From assembly GCA_045612845.1 (NCBI GenBank), contig JAZKZV010000003.1, positions 1-64,000 of the forward strand: a stretch of 64,000 nt of DNA, in the 5' to 3' direction. This document shows positions 1 to 7,923 of the stretch, one piece after another (within the stretch, counting starts at the first letter, position 1; the number at the start of each line of letters is the position of its first letter). Position numbers and translations under genes: made by a program. Source of the stretch: Ornithomonoglobus_A sp045612845 (GTDB taxonomy: Bacteria; Bacillota; Clostridia; UBA1381). The notes under the pieces are model-generated. The model did no database searches and was not told the DNA's origin. It was given only the letters and a program-made list of their open reading frames with translations.

Positions 1-671
1 GCACCACGCGGAAGAAGTAACTTCGTATTGTTATTAAAGCAAACTTCCAAAGTAGATATGCTTTTAACTTTGTTGAGATTTATTATATAAGCACTTCCGC
101 CACGAACAAATCCGCCAAATTGTAAAAGGTTTTCAAAAAGTTCCGAAACTGTCATCCTCGCACGCACTTGATCACCGTGAGTAAAATTCAAATACTGGTA
201 GTGAGAGCGTGACTCGGTATAAAGTATATTGCTTATATTGATATTTTCAATTCCGTTTTCAGTTTTCAGCATTATAAACTTTGCCCTAAGCTTTTCGACT
301 TTTTCGACCGCAACATCCATTGCCTCGAAAAACTTTTCGCACTTAAGCGGCTTTATAAGATAGCGAAGTGTATCTGTTTCAAGACTTTCGGGAGCATGTT
401 CTATTGATGTTGTCAAGAATACAATAGGGCTTTCAATGCCTTTTCTGCGGAGTTCTCTTGCAAGGTCTGTGCCCATTTCATCACCGATATACACATCGAG
501 CAGAAATATATCAAACAAGTCTCCGTTATCAAGTGCGTTTAAAAGCGAACTTGCAGAATTAAACGGAAAAACTTCAAGTTCCGACTTTCCGCATAGCTTA
601 GAATATTTTTTTATATAGGATGAAACCTCTTCCAAAATTACAGTTTCATCATCGCATATAGCTATTCTCAA
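1..671 (-). CDS. LytTR-family response regulator, C-terminus cut off by window edge
   Basis: This is a cytoplasmic two-component response regulator of the LytR/AlgR type. The receiver domain (about residues 1-115) has the acidic pair D7-D8, the phospho-acceptor D59 in FLLDVY, T87-T88 and the K106-P107 switch pair. A LytTR DNA-binding domain begins near residue 125 and runs off the left edge, with the typical SRSHYQYL and VRGGSAYIINL stretches visible. I chose a TTG start at 671 because AAGGTG lies six bases upstream; an in-frame GTG at 680 overlaps that site. The cognate sensor kinase is not in the window. Such regulators often control cell-density or envelope genes; the target here is unknown. 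Confidence 0.88.
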   Translation of the reverse strand, partial: MRIAICDDETVILEEVSSYIKKYSKLCGKSELEVFPFNSASSLLNALDNGDLFDIFLLDVYIGDEMGTDLARELRRKGIESPIVFLTTSIEHAPESLETDTLRYLIKPLKCEKFFEAMDVAVEKVEKLRAKFIMLKTENGIENINISNILYTESRSHYQYLNFTHGDQVRARMTVSELFENLLQFGGFVRGGSAYIINLNKVKSISTLEVCFNNNTKLLLPRG

Positions 672-860
672 TGCTTTCACCTTACTTTCTTACCAAACTT
701 AAAAACCATTCATCTTCCGGCAGAGCAATATTGTTTTATTTCACGATAATTTTGCTACAACAAAATTTCGCAAACTTCTTCCCTTTTTTACAGATTTCGA
801 CCGAATTCTGTATTTTTTTCGACTTGAAAATTTCTTTTTCAGCATCATTCAACATAATTC

Positions 861-886
861 TTACTCGTGTCAAGACTGGTGAACAG
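861..886 (-). repeat. Partial copy (A) of intergenic repeat family
   Basis: The stretch TCGTGTCAAGACTGG followed by GAACA matches the distal part of the copy at 5100-5162 with a 2-base insertion. The TAGATGC-containing half seen in the other copies is missing. Confidence 0.45.
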
Positions 887-905
887 TGAATAATAAGAAC
901 CATCA

Positions 906-940
906 CGAAATATAACGAAATCAAAGATTTCTATATTTCG
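906..940. repeat. Strong 35-base palindrome
   Basis: CGAAATATA pairs with TATATTTCG, and GAAATC pairs with GATTTC around an AAA loop, with only AC unpaired on one arm. No T-run follows on either strand, so it is not a standard terminator. It may be an operator, an RNA structure or part of the adjacent repeat element. Confidence 0.6.
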
Positions 941-1150
941 GAGAACCTTGTTATGCTAAAGCATAATAGGTCCTACTATTTTTCCTTAAATTTTTCACTG
1001 TTTTTTTGAACAAAATCCATCAGAACCTGCGAGAATACTGGATTTTCTCGCTCCGATGATATATGTAAATATAATAAATCGGCAAACTAATATTTTAAAT
1101 TTTATAGACTTGACAAAAGTAAAAGTAGCAGAAGCATCTACTGTGTTCCT

Positions 1151-2068
1151 CTAAAAAATACTGAGTTCTAACTCTCTACTTAATAATTCTAATGCCTTAA
1201 TTCCTGCACAACTGTTTCCCTTACTGTCTAATGCAGGCGAATAGATTCCTATACCCATTCTATTTGGCACAATAGCCATTATTCCGCCGCCAACACCGCT
1301 TTTCGCAGGTACACCCACAGTAATAGCAAATTCTCCGGAGCCATCATACATCCCGCAAGTCATTAAAACTGCATTGATGTATTTTGCGTGTTTTTTATCG
1401 AATAACTTCTCCCCTGTAATTGGATCCTTTCCTTTATTAGCCAAAACAAATGCTATCCTTGCCAAATCAACACTTGTAACTTTTATGGAACAAGCCCGAA
1501 AATAACAATCAAGCACCTCCTCAGCATCTTCGTTGATAATCCCATAAGCCTTGAGTATATATGTAAGAGCCCTGTTTTTGTTGCCGGTGGCCTTTTCAGA
1601 CGTATAAACATCTTCATCAACATTAAGATTGGGATTGCTGGCGATTTTTCGGGTTAAATCCAGTAATCTTTGAAATTTTTCCTGATATGTTTTTCCGTCT
1701 ATAAGTGTGCACAACGCAATTGCTCCTGCATTTATCATTGGGTTGATGTGCTCGCTCTTTAAATCCTGATCACTATAATTGAAGGTATCAAATGGTTTTC
1801 CTGTAGCTTCTACTCCAACAAGTTTGCGAACTTCTGATTCGCCTTTGTCTTCAAGTGCTCTAAGCAATATAATTGCCTTTACAATACTTTGCATTGTAAA
1901 ACTCTTTTCATAATCTCCAAAGCCATTTATACCTTGTTCAAACGATATAGTGCAAATGCCAAACTCGTTTGGATCAGCTTTTGCAAGTTCAGGAATATAG
2001 GTAGCCACTTTACCCTTTTGTATATAAGGATAACACTCTCCTATGATTTTTTGTAATATTTTTTTCAT
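1151..2068 (-). CDS. glsA: Glutaminase
   Basis: It hydrolyses L-glutamine to glutamate and ammonia in the cytoplasm. The protein belongs to the serine-dependent glutaminase family with a beta-lactamase-like fold. Visible signatures are the catalytic SxxK at S61-K64 (QSIVK), the NPMINAGAI motif near residue 110, and PAKSGVGGGI near the C-terminus. The length of 305 residues is normal. A GGAGAG ribosome site precedes the ATG at 2068. It lies downstream of glycerate kinase in the same direction, separated by repeat copy B. Many glutaminases support acid tolerance or nitrogen supply; which applies here is not shown. Confidence 0.95.
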   Translation of the reverse strand: MKKILQKIIGECYPYIQKGKVATYIPELAKADPNEFGICTISFEQGINGFGDYEKSFTMQSIVKAIILLRALEDKGESEVRKLVGVEATGKPFDTFNYSDQDLKSEHINPMINAGAIALCTLIDGKTYQEKFQRLLDLTRKIASNPNLNVDEDVYTSEKATGNKNRALTYILKAYGIINEDAEEVLDCYFRACSIKVTSVDLARIAFVLANKGKDPITGEKLFDKKHAKYINAVLMTCGMYDGSGEFAITVGVPAKSGVGGGIMAIVPNRMGIGIYSPALDSKGNSCAGIKALELLSRELELSIF

Positions 2069-2108
2069 ATATATTCTCTCCGTTTAGATATTATTTTACA
2101 TGTCAATG

Positions 2109-2179
2109 TTATTACGACACATAAGGTTTAGATGCAGATTCTTTTGACATCAGGTTCGTGTCAAGTCAGAACCAAAAGG
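2109..2179 (-). repeat. Intergenic repeat copy B
   Basis: It begins 5 bases after the glycerate kinase stop codon and lies before the glutaminase gene. It shares GGTTTAGATGCA and TTCGTGTCAAG with the other copies. This copy also has a TTGACA/TGTCAA inverted repeat. Confidence 0.7.
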
Positions 2180-2184
2180 CCATT

Positions 2185-3333
2185 TCATTTATTCTCGTAT
2201 ATTTTTATAAGCCTAAACACCTGATAAGCAGTATCTTTTAAATTCTTATAGGCATTATTAATATTCATAGCCTCATCTAATGAACACGGTTTTCTTACAA
2301 TCGGAAAAAACGCATCAATCCCAAGTTCATTACAAGTAACAGCGTCTTCTGTTACACATCCTGAAAAGGCTATAACTGGTTTATTATATTTTTTGGCAAG
2401 TTTTGCAACCCCAACAGGAGCCTTGCCCATATACGATTGCCCGTCCAGTCGACCTTCTCCGGTAATTACTACATCAGCATCTTTTATATGATTTTCAAGT
2501 TCTGTTTCTTTCATAACGAGTTCAATTCCCAATTCAAGAGTTGCGTTCAAATATGACATAAATGCAAATCCTAATCCTCCCGCAGCACCTGTTCCCGGTA
2601 TATTCGCATCAGAAGTTTGAATAATGTCCTTTGTTAACTGTGCATATTTTTTGAGCCACAAATCCATATTCTCTATCATTTCAGGTGTTGCTCCTTTTTG
2701 AGGACCATAAACGGCGCTACAACCATTTTCACCACATAAGATGTTTTTTACATCGCACGCAACGCAAAAATAACATTCTTTTAATTCCTTGACTGCGTTT
2801 TCTGTCTTGATTACAGCAATGTCTTTAAGTCCTTTGGCACCAAGCAAAACTTGTTTCCCATTTTTATCTAAAAACTCAAAGCCGAGAGCTTGAAGCATTC
2901 CGACACCGCCATCATTAGTTGCACTGCCACCTATCCCTATAACAAACTTTCGACATCCTTTCGATATCGCATCCATAATCATTTCACCAACGCCAAATGT
3001 CGTTGTGTTTAACGGATTTCGCTCATCGTCTTTTATAAGTGTAATACCGGCTGCTGCAGACATTTCAATTATGGCAGTTTTTGTATGTGGTATAACAGCA
3101 TATATAGCCTCAAGCTTCTCGCCAAGAGGGTTGGAAACAACAGTTCTAACAATTTCTCCATTGTTTGCGGATATGATAGCTTCAACCGTACCTTCTCCCC
3201 CATCTGCAATCGGTGATATTTTAACTTCTACATTTTTATACACTTCTTTTGCAGCTTCCTCTATTGCCTTTCCTGCTTCAAATGTTGAAAGACTTCCTTT
3301 GAACGAATCTATGGCTACTACTATTTTTTTCAT
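2185..3333 (-). CDS. Glycerate kinase
   Basis: It phosphorylates D-glycerate with ATP, feeding glycolysis, and belongs to the GlxK/GarK family (382 residues, the usual length). Family motifs are KIVVAIDSFKGS at the N-terminus, IGGSATNDGGVG, GTGAAGGLG and TGEGRLDGQS. An upstream in-frame ATG at 3423 would add 30 residues encoded by repeat copy C. I reject it because GAGGAGAAAG lies just before the ATG at 3333 and MKKIVVA is the family start. No glyoxylate or sugar-acid genes are adjacent, so the pathway supplying glycerate is not visible. The isomer formed (2- or 3-phosphoglycerate) cannot be read from sequence. Confidence 0.93.
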   Translation of the reverse strand: MKKIVVAIDSFKGSLSTFEAGKAIEEAAKEVYKNVEVKISPIADGGEGTVEAIISANNGEIVRTVVSNPLGEKLEAIYAVIPHTKTAIIEMSAAAGITLIKDDERNPLNTTTFGVGEMIMDAISKGCRKFVIGIGGSATNDGGVGMLQALGFEFLDKNGKQVLLGAKGLKDIAVIKTENAVKELKECYFCVACDVKNILCGENGCSAVYGPQKGATPEMIENMDLWLKKYAQLTKDIIQTSDANIPGTGAAGGLGFAFMSYLNATLELGIELVMKETELENHIKDADVVITGEGRLDGQSYMGKAPVGVAKLAKKYNKPVIAFSGCVTEDAVTCNELGIDAFFPIVRKPCSLDEAMNINNAYKNLKDTAYQVFRLIKIYENK

Positions 3334-3372
3334 TTTTCTTTCTCCTCTCAAGAAATATTCAACATATTCTCC

Positions 3373-3440
3373 ATATTGCGACACATACGGTTTAGATGCA
3401 AACCTTTTTGGTGTCAAGTTCATATCATGTTAGAACTAAA
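3373..3440 (-). repeat. Intergenic repeat copy C
   Basis: It lies between the stop of the anchored hypothetical gene (3449) and the glycerate kinase start. It shares the blocks CTCCATATTGCGA, CATACGGTTTAGATGCA and ACCTTTTTGG with copy D. GGTTT/AAACC can form a hairpin around AGATGC. Confidence 0.75.
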
Positions 3441-3448
3441 AATTATAT

Positions 3449-4144
3449 TTACTTCCTAACAAGCTTATCAATTTCTTCTATACTCATTGCACCCATATCC
3501 ATAGGACAAGTTATATCAAACCTACTATCCGGTGAGTTTTGTTGATGAATTTTTATTTCGTCTATCGGTAACTCCAAAGAGGATATTTCAACATAGATTT
3601 CTTTCGAAAGCTTTGCAAAATCATAAGTCGTTGCATTTTCGCCTCCGCTAATACCTATACTACATTTCACTAAATCTTTCGATATATCTAATCCTTCTAA
3701 TGCAATTTCTCGTTCTTTGCCGAAGGCTTTTTCATCGTCAATTATTACATAAAGTGTAGAATACTCACCTAACATAGTTTTTAATACATTGTCCACCTTT
3801 TGCTCTATACCAGACTCGTATGCATGTACAATTTCCCAAGCCTTACTGTCAATATATTCATCTGCGAAAATTTCCACACCTGTATGGTCAAATATTATCG
3901 TTCGACTTTCACCTTTTCCATCATTGTAATCAACGACATAATGATTTGATTTCCACTCGTGTCTAACAGAAATACTATCAACTGTAAATTCAGGATATGT
4001 TTGATGTATATATTCCAACGCATTATTCTCTACGCTTTTTAATTTGAATTTATTTAATTTCGGATTAAAACACAATGCAACTACAACACATAGTGTTACA
4101 AGAAATATGATTACAAAAGTAGTTGTTATAATTTTCTTTTTCAT
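3449..4144 (-). CDS. Hypothetical protein with N-terminal membrane anchor
   Basis: I do not recognise a family. The 231-residue product starts MKKKIITTTF and has one hydrophobic helix at about residues 5-25, so it is probably anchored with the rest outside the cytoplasm. The remainder is soluble, charged and without cysteine clusters or catalytic motifs. The ATG at 4144 is preceded by AAAGGAG. A longer frame starting at 4201 would encode its first residues inside repeat copy D and is not supported. It sits between an esterase and glycerate kinase in the same direction; the function is unknown. Confidence 0.7.
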   Translation of the reverse strand: MKKKIITTTFVIIFLVTLCVVVALCFNPKLNKFKLKSVENNALEYIHQTYPEFTVDSISVRHEWKSNHYVVDYNDGKGESRTIIFDHTGVEIFADEYIDSKAWEIVHAYESGIEQKVDNVLKTMLGEYSTLYVIIDDEKAFGKEREIALEGLDISKDLVKCSIGISGGENATTYDFAKLSKEIYVEISSLELPIDEIKIHQQNSPDSRFDITCPMDMGAMSIEEIDKLVRK

Positions 4145-4172
4145 CAAAACACTCCTTTCGACAAATTTCTCC

Positions 4173-4239
4173 ATATTGCGAGGCATACGGTTTAGATGCA
4201 TACCTTTTTGGCGAAAGTTCGTGTCAAGACAGGACTGTG
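4173..4239 (-). repeat. Intergenic repeat copy D
   Basis: It begins about 4 bases after the esterase stop codon. It is closest to copy C over the blocks CTCCATATTGCGA, CATACGGTTTAGATGCA and ACCTTTTTGG, and carries TTCGTGTCAAGAC at its distal end like copies B and E. Confidence 0.75.
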
Positions 4240-4242
4240 TTT

Positions 4243-5040
4243 TTACAGACTATCTGCCCATTTAACCGCATTTTCTATCCATCTTGCTATAGATGAATTA
4301 CACCATTTTTCGACTCCGCATTTTGTTATTTCGTTTGCGAGAGCTACACCATGAGGTGCATCAGGGTATATGTGCATTTCAAATTTTATTTGTTTATCCG
4401 CCATTGCGTTTGCGAGCGTAAGTGAATTTCTCACATCAACAATTTCATCATTAGATGTATGCACTATGTATGCAGGGGATGATTTTTCGCTTACACAGTT
4501 TTCAATACTGCACATTTTAAGTTTTTCATCAGATATCTTTTCTCCCATAAAGAGATTACTAAAGGAAATTGTGTGATATTCTGTTGAAATTACAGGATAA
4601 ATCAACATCATTCCGGTTGGCTTGTTGTATCCGTATGACATATCTATCGAATCATATATTTCTTTTCTGTCCCACATTGTTCCAAGGGAAGCAGCCAGAT
4701 GCCCACCCGCCGAAAAACCAACTGTAAATACCTTTTCCGGGTTGATATTATATGCTGTTGCATTATCTCTTATATGCTTTATCGCCATAGACGCCTGTAT
4801 AAGATGTGCGGGGAAAGGTTTTTTACCTGCAGAATAATGCAAAACGAAAGCATTATATCCATAAGGCATAAATGCCATTGCAATCGGCTCACCTTCCCGG
4901 TCGGAGCATATATTTGAATACCCTCCTCCCGGAATTACAAGTATGGCATTACGGACAAAATCTCCTACCTTATCCGCTATGTACGCCTCAAGAAATACAT
5001 TTTCATCAAATTCATCAAGACTAATTTTTTTATAAATCAT
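4243..5040 (-). CDS. Alpha/beta-hydrolase, BD-FAE-like esterase
   Basis: This is a predicted cytoplasmic carboxylesterase of 265 residues. The oxyanion-hole segment is IPGGGYS (residues 36-42), and the nucleophile is S110 in GFSAGG. An acid in HTSNDEIVD and a histidine in PDAPHG complete the likely triad. Similar enzymes remove acetyl or feruloyl groups from plant polysaccharides or small esters. No signal peptide is present, so the substrate is probably imported or intracellular. It lies downstream of lexA, separated by repeat copy E, and no carbohydrate-utilisation genes adjoin it. Confidence 0.85.
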   Translation of the reverse strand: MIYKKISLDEFDENVFLEAYIADKVGDFVRNAILVIPGGGYSNICSDREGEPIAMAFMPYGYNAFVLHYSAGKKPFPAHLIQASMAIKHIRDNATAYNINPEKVFTVGFSAGGHLAASLGTMWDRKEIYDSIDMSYGYNKPTGMMLIYPVISTEYHTISFSNLFMGEKISDEKLKMCSIENCVSEKSSPAYIVHTSNDEIVDVRNSLTLANAMADKQIKFEMHIYPDAPHGVALANEITKCGVEKWCNSSIARWIENAVKWADSL

Positions 5041-5099
5041 TTTATATCATCTCCATTTTGGTTTTATTTTTCCACAAAGTTCGACATATCCTCTTTTAT

Positions 5100-5162
5100 A
5101 AAGACTGTATAATATAGATGCCAGTCTTTTTAGTGATACCTCGTGTCAAGACCGGAACAAAA
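5100..5162 (-). repeat. Intergenic repeat copy E
   Basis: It begins 6 bases after the lexA stop. It contains a perfect 8-base inverted repeat, AAAGACTG/CAGTCTTT, around the conserved TAGATGC, and ends with TCGTGTCAAGACCGG. In copy C the corresponding arms are GGTTT/AAACC: sequence differs but pairing is kept. Confidence 0.75.
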
Positions 5163-5168
5163 AATCCA

Positions 5169-5801
5169 TTACATCTCTCTAAATACGCCTACTACTTTTC
5201 CCAATATAGAAACCTCATCAACAATAATCGGGTCCATATAATCATTTTCGGGTTGGAGCCTGAAATGTCCGTTTTCCTTATAGAATGTTTTAACAGTCGC
5301 CTCGTCATCATTCACCAATGCAACAACAATATCACCGTTAGACGCTGTGGGTTGTTGCTGTACTATTATATAATCACCGTCAAGAATAGCAGCATTTATC
5401 ATAGACTCCCCGCTTACCTTTAACATAAATATATCTTTATTTTTTGCAAAACTCATAGGCAAAGGAAATGTCTGCGAATTATCCTGAACAGCTGTTATTG
5501 GTAAACCCGCTGTAACTTTACCGTACACAGGAACTTCAAGATACTTGTCATCCATAGCAATGGGTATCACCTTTGCTCCCTTAGGAGCATAATTAACAAG
5601 ACGCATAGAACGGTTTTTTGACGCATCCTTTACAATATAACCCGCTTCCTGTAATTTTCTCAGTCTTGCATGAATTGTTGCAGTCGAATTTAGGCCTACT
5701 GCATTACATATTTCTCTCACGCTTGGCGGAAAACCCTTTTTTTCAAGCTGATAATATATAAAATCGAGTATTTCGTAATCCTTATCGCCCATTTTTGCCA
5801 T
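5169..5801 (-). CDS. lexA: LexA repressor
   Basis: This is the SOS-response repressor and self-cleaving serine protease. An N-terminal winged-helix domain (about residues 1-65) is followed by an S24 peptidase domain. The scissile bond is A98-G99 in KVTAGLP, and the catalytic dyad is S133 (SGESM) and K171 (EATVK). The ATG at 5801 is preferred because AAAGGA lies about 10 bases upstream; the ATG at 5822 overlaps that site. The 210-residue length is normal. A consensus sigma-A promoter lies at 5882-5910. I could not identify a convincing GAAC-N4-GTTC operator near it. Confidence 0.95.
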   Translation of the reverse strand: MAKMGDKDYEILDFIYYQLEKKGFPPSVREICNAVGLNSTATIHARLRKLQEAGYIVKDASKNRSMRLVNYAPKGAKVIPIAMDDKYLEVPVYGKVTAGLPITAVQDNSQTFPLPMSFAKNKDIFMLKVSGESMINAAILDGDYIIVQQQPTASNGDIVVALVNDDEATVKTFYKENGHFRLQPENDYMDPIIVDEVSILGKVVGVFREM

Positions 5802-5881
5802 TTTATTCAATTCCTTTCTCATACGAATATTTTGCGGGACAAAATTCCCTAAAAATCATCATAATCCATTATTATACATAT

Positions 5882-5910
5882 ATAATAGCACAAATATAGC
5901 TTTTTGTCAA
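5882..5910 (-). promoter_or_regulatory. Sigma-A promoter of lexA
   Basis: On the minus strand TTGACA (5910-5905) is followed after 17 bases by TATTAT (5887-5882), about 80 bases upstream of the lexA start. Confidence 0.85.
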
Positions 5911-5996
5911 ACATATTTTCGCTTTTTCTTAAAAATATTTAGAATAAAAACGAAAGATTACGGGAATTATATTGTTGACGAAAGGAGGCGCTGTTT

Positions 5997-6146
5997 ATGT
6001 CATTTAACGAAAATCAAAACAAAAACAACCAAAATCAGAACAGAAACAACCAAAACGAAAATCAAAACAAAAATAATCAGAACCAAAACCAGAACAAAAA
6101 TAATCAAGAAAAACAAAACAAGAATAACCAAAACCAAAACAGATAA
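5997..6146 (+). CDS. Asn/Gln-rich microprotein, 49 residues
   Basis: The ORF has a near-perfect ribosome site, AAAGGAGG, at 5981-5988 and is followed by a strong terminator. After MSFNE almost every residue is Asn, Gln, Lys, Arg or Glu, in repeated NQNKNN-like units; the only hydrophobic residues are at positions 1 and 3. The DNA is a degenerate tandem repeat of CAAAAC/AATCAG-like words, which suggests slippage growth. Such a sequence is unlikely to fold alone. I do not know a function; a spore-associated or phase-separating role is only a guess. It diverges from lexA and is not part of the purine operon. Confidence 0.7.
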   Translation: MSFNENQNKNNQNQNRNNQNENQNKNNQNQNQNKNNQEKQNKNNQNQNR

Positions 6147-6163
6147 GTTATCTTAAAAATCAC

Positions 6164-6209
6164 GAGCATTTGCCATGCAAAAACCTGCATGACGGATGCT
6201 CATTTTTTT
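6164..6209 (+). terminator. Terminator after the Asn/Gln-rich gene
   Basis: GAGCAT and CATGCA on the left pair with TGCATG and ATGCTC on the right, followed by ATTTTTTT. Confidence 0.85.
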
Positions 6210-6276
6210 GAATATTTTTTATGTTATCTATAGACTTGCAATAATATTTTTGTGCAACAATTCTTGCTGAAATTTA

Positions 6277-6305
6277 TTGACAATATGTGATATTTTTGGT
6301 ACTAT
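6277..6305 (+). promoter_or_regulatory. Sigma-A promoter of the purine cluster
   Basis: TTGACA at 6277-6282, a 17-base spacer, and TACTAT at 6300-6305. The 70-base leader that follows is too short for a purine riboswitch and no such motif is seen. Confidence 0.8.
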
Positions 6306-6374
6306 ATATATTAGGATATTATTTGTTTTGTGAGGTTAATTTTAACCATCACAAACGCGAAAGGATTGATATAT

Positions 6375-6875
6375 ATGTCTACACCAAAGGTTGCTCTTAT
6401 TATGGGTTCTGACTCAGACTTCCCAAAATTAGAGAGTTGTGTCAAAAAACTAAAGAGTTTTAATATTGAAGTTAATGTAAATGTTATTTCTGCACACAGA
6501 ACTCCCGACGCAGCGGCAGAGTTTTCGAAAACTGCCGAGGATAACGGAATTGGAGTTATAATCTGCGCTGCAGGTATGGCTGCACATTTAGGAGGCGTTA
6601 TTGCAGCACATACAACATTGCCCGTCATAGGAATTCCTATAAATGCATCTATAAGCGGTCTTGACGCTCTTTTGGCAACTGTTCAGATGCCACCCGGAAT
6701 ACCCGTTGCAACTGTGGGTATAGATAATGGTACAAACGCGGCTATTTTAGCAGCGCAGATATTATCATTAAAATATGATTATTTAAAAGAAATGCTAAAA
6801 GCCGAAAAGCAAAAAATGGTTGACGGTGTTATGGCAAAAAATGATAAGATAAAAAAATTAGTAAGTGAACTATAA
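6375..6875 (+). CDS. purE: 5-(carboxyamino)imidazole ribonucleotide mutase
   Basis: PurE moves the carboxyl group of N5-CAIR to give CAIR in de novo purine synthesis. The 166-residue protein has the class I signatures MGSDSD (residues 10-15) and SAHRTP. The ATG at 6375 is preceded by AAAGGA; the longer frame from 6330 overlaps the leader and is rejected. It opens the cluster, followed 10 bases later by purM. No purK is in the window, so the source of N5-CAIR must be encoded elsewhere. Confidence 0.96.
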   Translation: MSTPKVALIMGSDSDFPKLESCVKKLKSFNIEVNVNVISAHRTPDAAAEFSKTAEDNGIGVIICAAGMAAHLGGVIAAHTTLPVIGIPINASISGLDALLATVQMPPGIPVATVGIDNGTNAAILAAQILSLKYDYLKEMLKAEKQKMVDGVMAKNDKIKKLVSEL

Positions 6876-6885
6876 GGAGAAGAAA

Positions 6886-7923
6886 ATGGCAGAGAATATG
6901 TACAAAAGCGCCGGTGTTGACGTAGAAGCCGGCTACGAATCAGTAAGACTTATAAAAGAAGATGTTAAAAAGACAGCAATAGAAGGTGTGCTTGGCGGCA
7001 TAGGCGGCTTTGGCGGTCTTTTCGAAATTCCAAAGGGATATGAAAATCCCGTACTTGTATCAGGTACAGACGGAGTTGGTACAAAGCTAAGAGTTGCATT
7101 CTTAATGGATAAGCACGATACAATCGGTCAGGACTGTGTTGCAATGTGTGTAAACGACGTTGCCTGCAGCGGTGCAAAGCCATTATTCTTCCTTGACTAT
7201 CTTGCAGTGGGCAAGAACTATCCCGAAAAGGTTGCACAAATTGTAAAGGGTGTAGCTGATGGTTGTGTATTAGCAGGTTGTGCATTGGTTGGCGGCGAAA
7301 CTGCCGAAATGCCCGGTTTTTACCCTGTTGATGAATACGACCTTGCAGGCTTTAGTGTAGGCGTTGTAGAAAAATCAAAGATAACAGACGGTGCAAGAGC
7401 AAAAGAGGGCGATGTACTTATAGGTATCGCATCAAGCGGTGTTCACTCAAACGGATACTCACTTGTAAGAAAGATTTTCGACTTAAATGGCGAAGATGCA
7501 GCAAAAAAACTTCACACATACAGCGAAGAGCTTGGCAAGGAAATTGGCGAGGAGCTTCTTACACCAACAAAAATATACGTAAAACCTCTTTTAAAGCTTA
7601 TCGAAGAAGTGGGAATAAACACAGTATCTCACATAACCGGCGGCGGATTTATAGAAAATGTTCCACGTATGCTACCCGATAATTTAAGAGCGGTAATTAA
7701 AAAAGGAAGCTGGAAGATTCTTCCTATATTTGAGCTGATGCAAAAAATGGAAAATGTCCCTGAAAGAGATATGTACAACACCTTTAATATGGGTATCGGT
7801 ATGATAGTTGCAGTTGATGCTGACAAGGCAGAAATGGCAGTTAAATGTCTCGAAGAAGCAGGCGAAACAGTATATGTTATAGGCGAGCTTGTTAAGGGCG
7901 AAAAGGGAGTTGACATAATTTGA
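6886..7923 (+). CDS. purM: Phosphoribosylformylglycinamidine cyclo-ligase (AIR synthetase)
   Basis: PurM closes the imidazole ring of FGAM using ATP to give AIR. The 345-residue product has the family N-terminus YKSAGVDVEAG, the VSGTDGVGTKL segment, GGETAEMPG and HITGGGF. The ATG at 6886 follows TAAGGAG. Its TGA stop overlaps the TTG start of purN, which suggests translational coupling. Confidence 0.96.
   Translation: MAENMYKSAGVDVEAGYESVRLIKEDVKKTAIEGVLGGIGGFGGLFEIPKGYENPVLVSGTDGVGTKLRVAFLMDKHDTIGQDCVAMCVNDVACSGAKPLFFLDYLAVGKNYPEKVAQIVKGVADGCVLAGCALVGGETAEMPGFYPVDEYDLAGFSVGVVEKSKITDGARAKEGDVLIGIASSGVHSNGYSLVRKIFDLNGEDAAKKLHTYSEELGKEIGEELLTPTKIYVKPLLKLIEEVGINTVSHITGGGFIENVPRMLPDNLRAVIKKGSWKILPIFELMQKMENVPERDMYNTFNMGIGMIVAVDADKAEMAVKCLEEAGETVYVIGELVKGEKGVDII

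Larger units (their letters stand above)
681..1150. other. Intergenic region with hairpins and one repeat copy; no gene seen
   Basis: This 470-base gap between glutaminase and the LytTR regulator is AT-rich and has no ORF with a convincing ribosome site. It holds three inverted repeats: 906-940 (15 paired bases, a 2-base bulge, a 3-base loop), 951-966 (TTATGC/GCATAA) and 1029-1051 (GCGAGAA/TTCTCGC). None has a T-run that would make it a clear terminator. A partial copy of the intergenic repeat found at 2.1-5.2 kb lies at 861-886. Confidence 0.6.

Noticed and set aside
671..924. Small ORFs on both strands in the LytTR-glutaminase gap
   Set aside because: No ribosome sites, atypical composition, and they overlap hairpins and a repeat copy.
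3334..3423. Extended glycerate kinase N-terminus
   Set aside because: The extra 30 residues are encoded by repeat copy C, and a good ribosome site precedes the internal ATG at 3333.
2109..5162. TTGACA within the repeats as promoters for the following genes
   Set aside because: No copy has a good -10 element 16-18 bases downstream, and the spacing differs between copies.
861..5162. Integron-like attC sites (repeats placed right after gene stops)
   Set aside because: No canonical GTTRRRY/RYYYAAC core pair is seen, no integrase is in the window, and the genes include core functions such as lexA.
5802..5880. LexA operator in the lexA leader
   Set aside because: CGAATATTTTGCG is only a weak partial match to a GAAC-N4-GTTC site.
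6210..6374. Purine riboswitch upstream of purE
   Set aside because: The leader after the promoter is about 60 bases and shows none of the conserved junction motifs.
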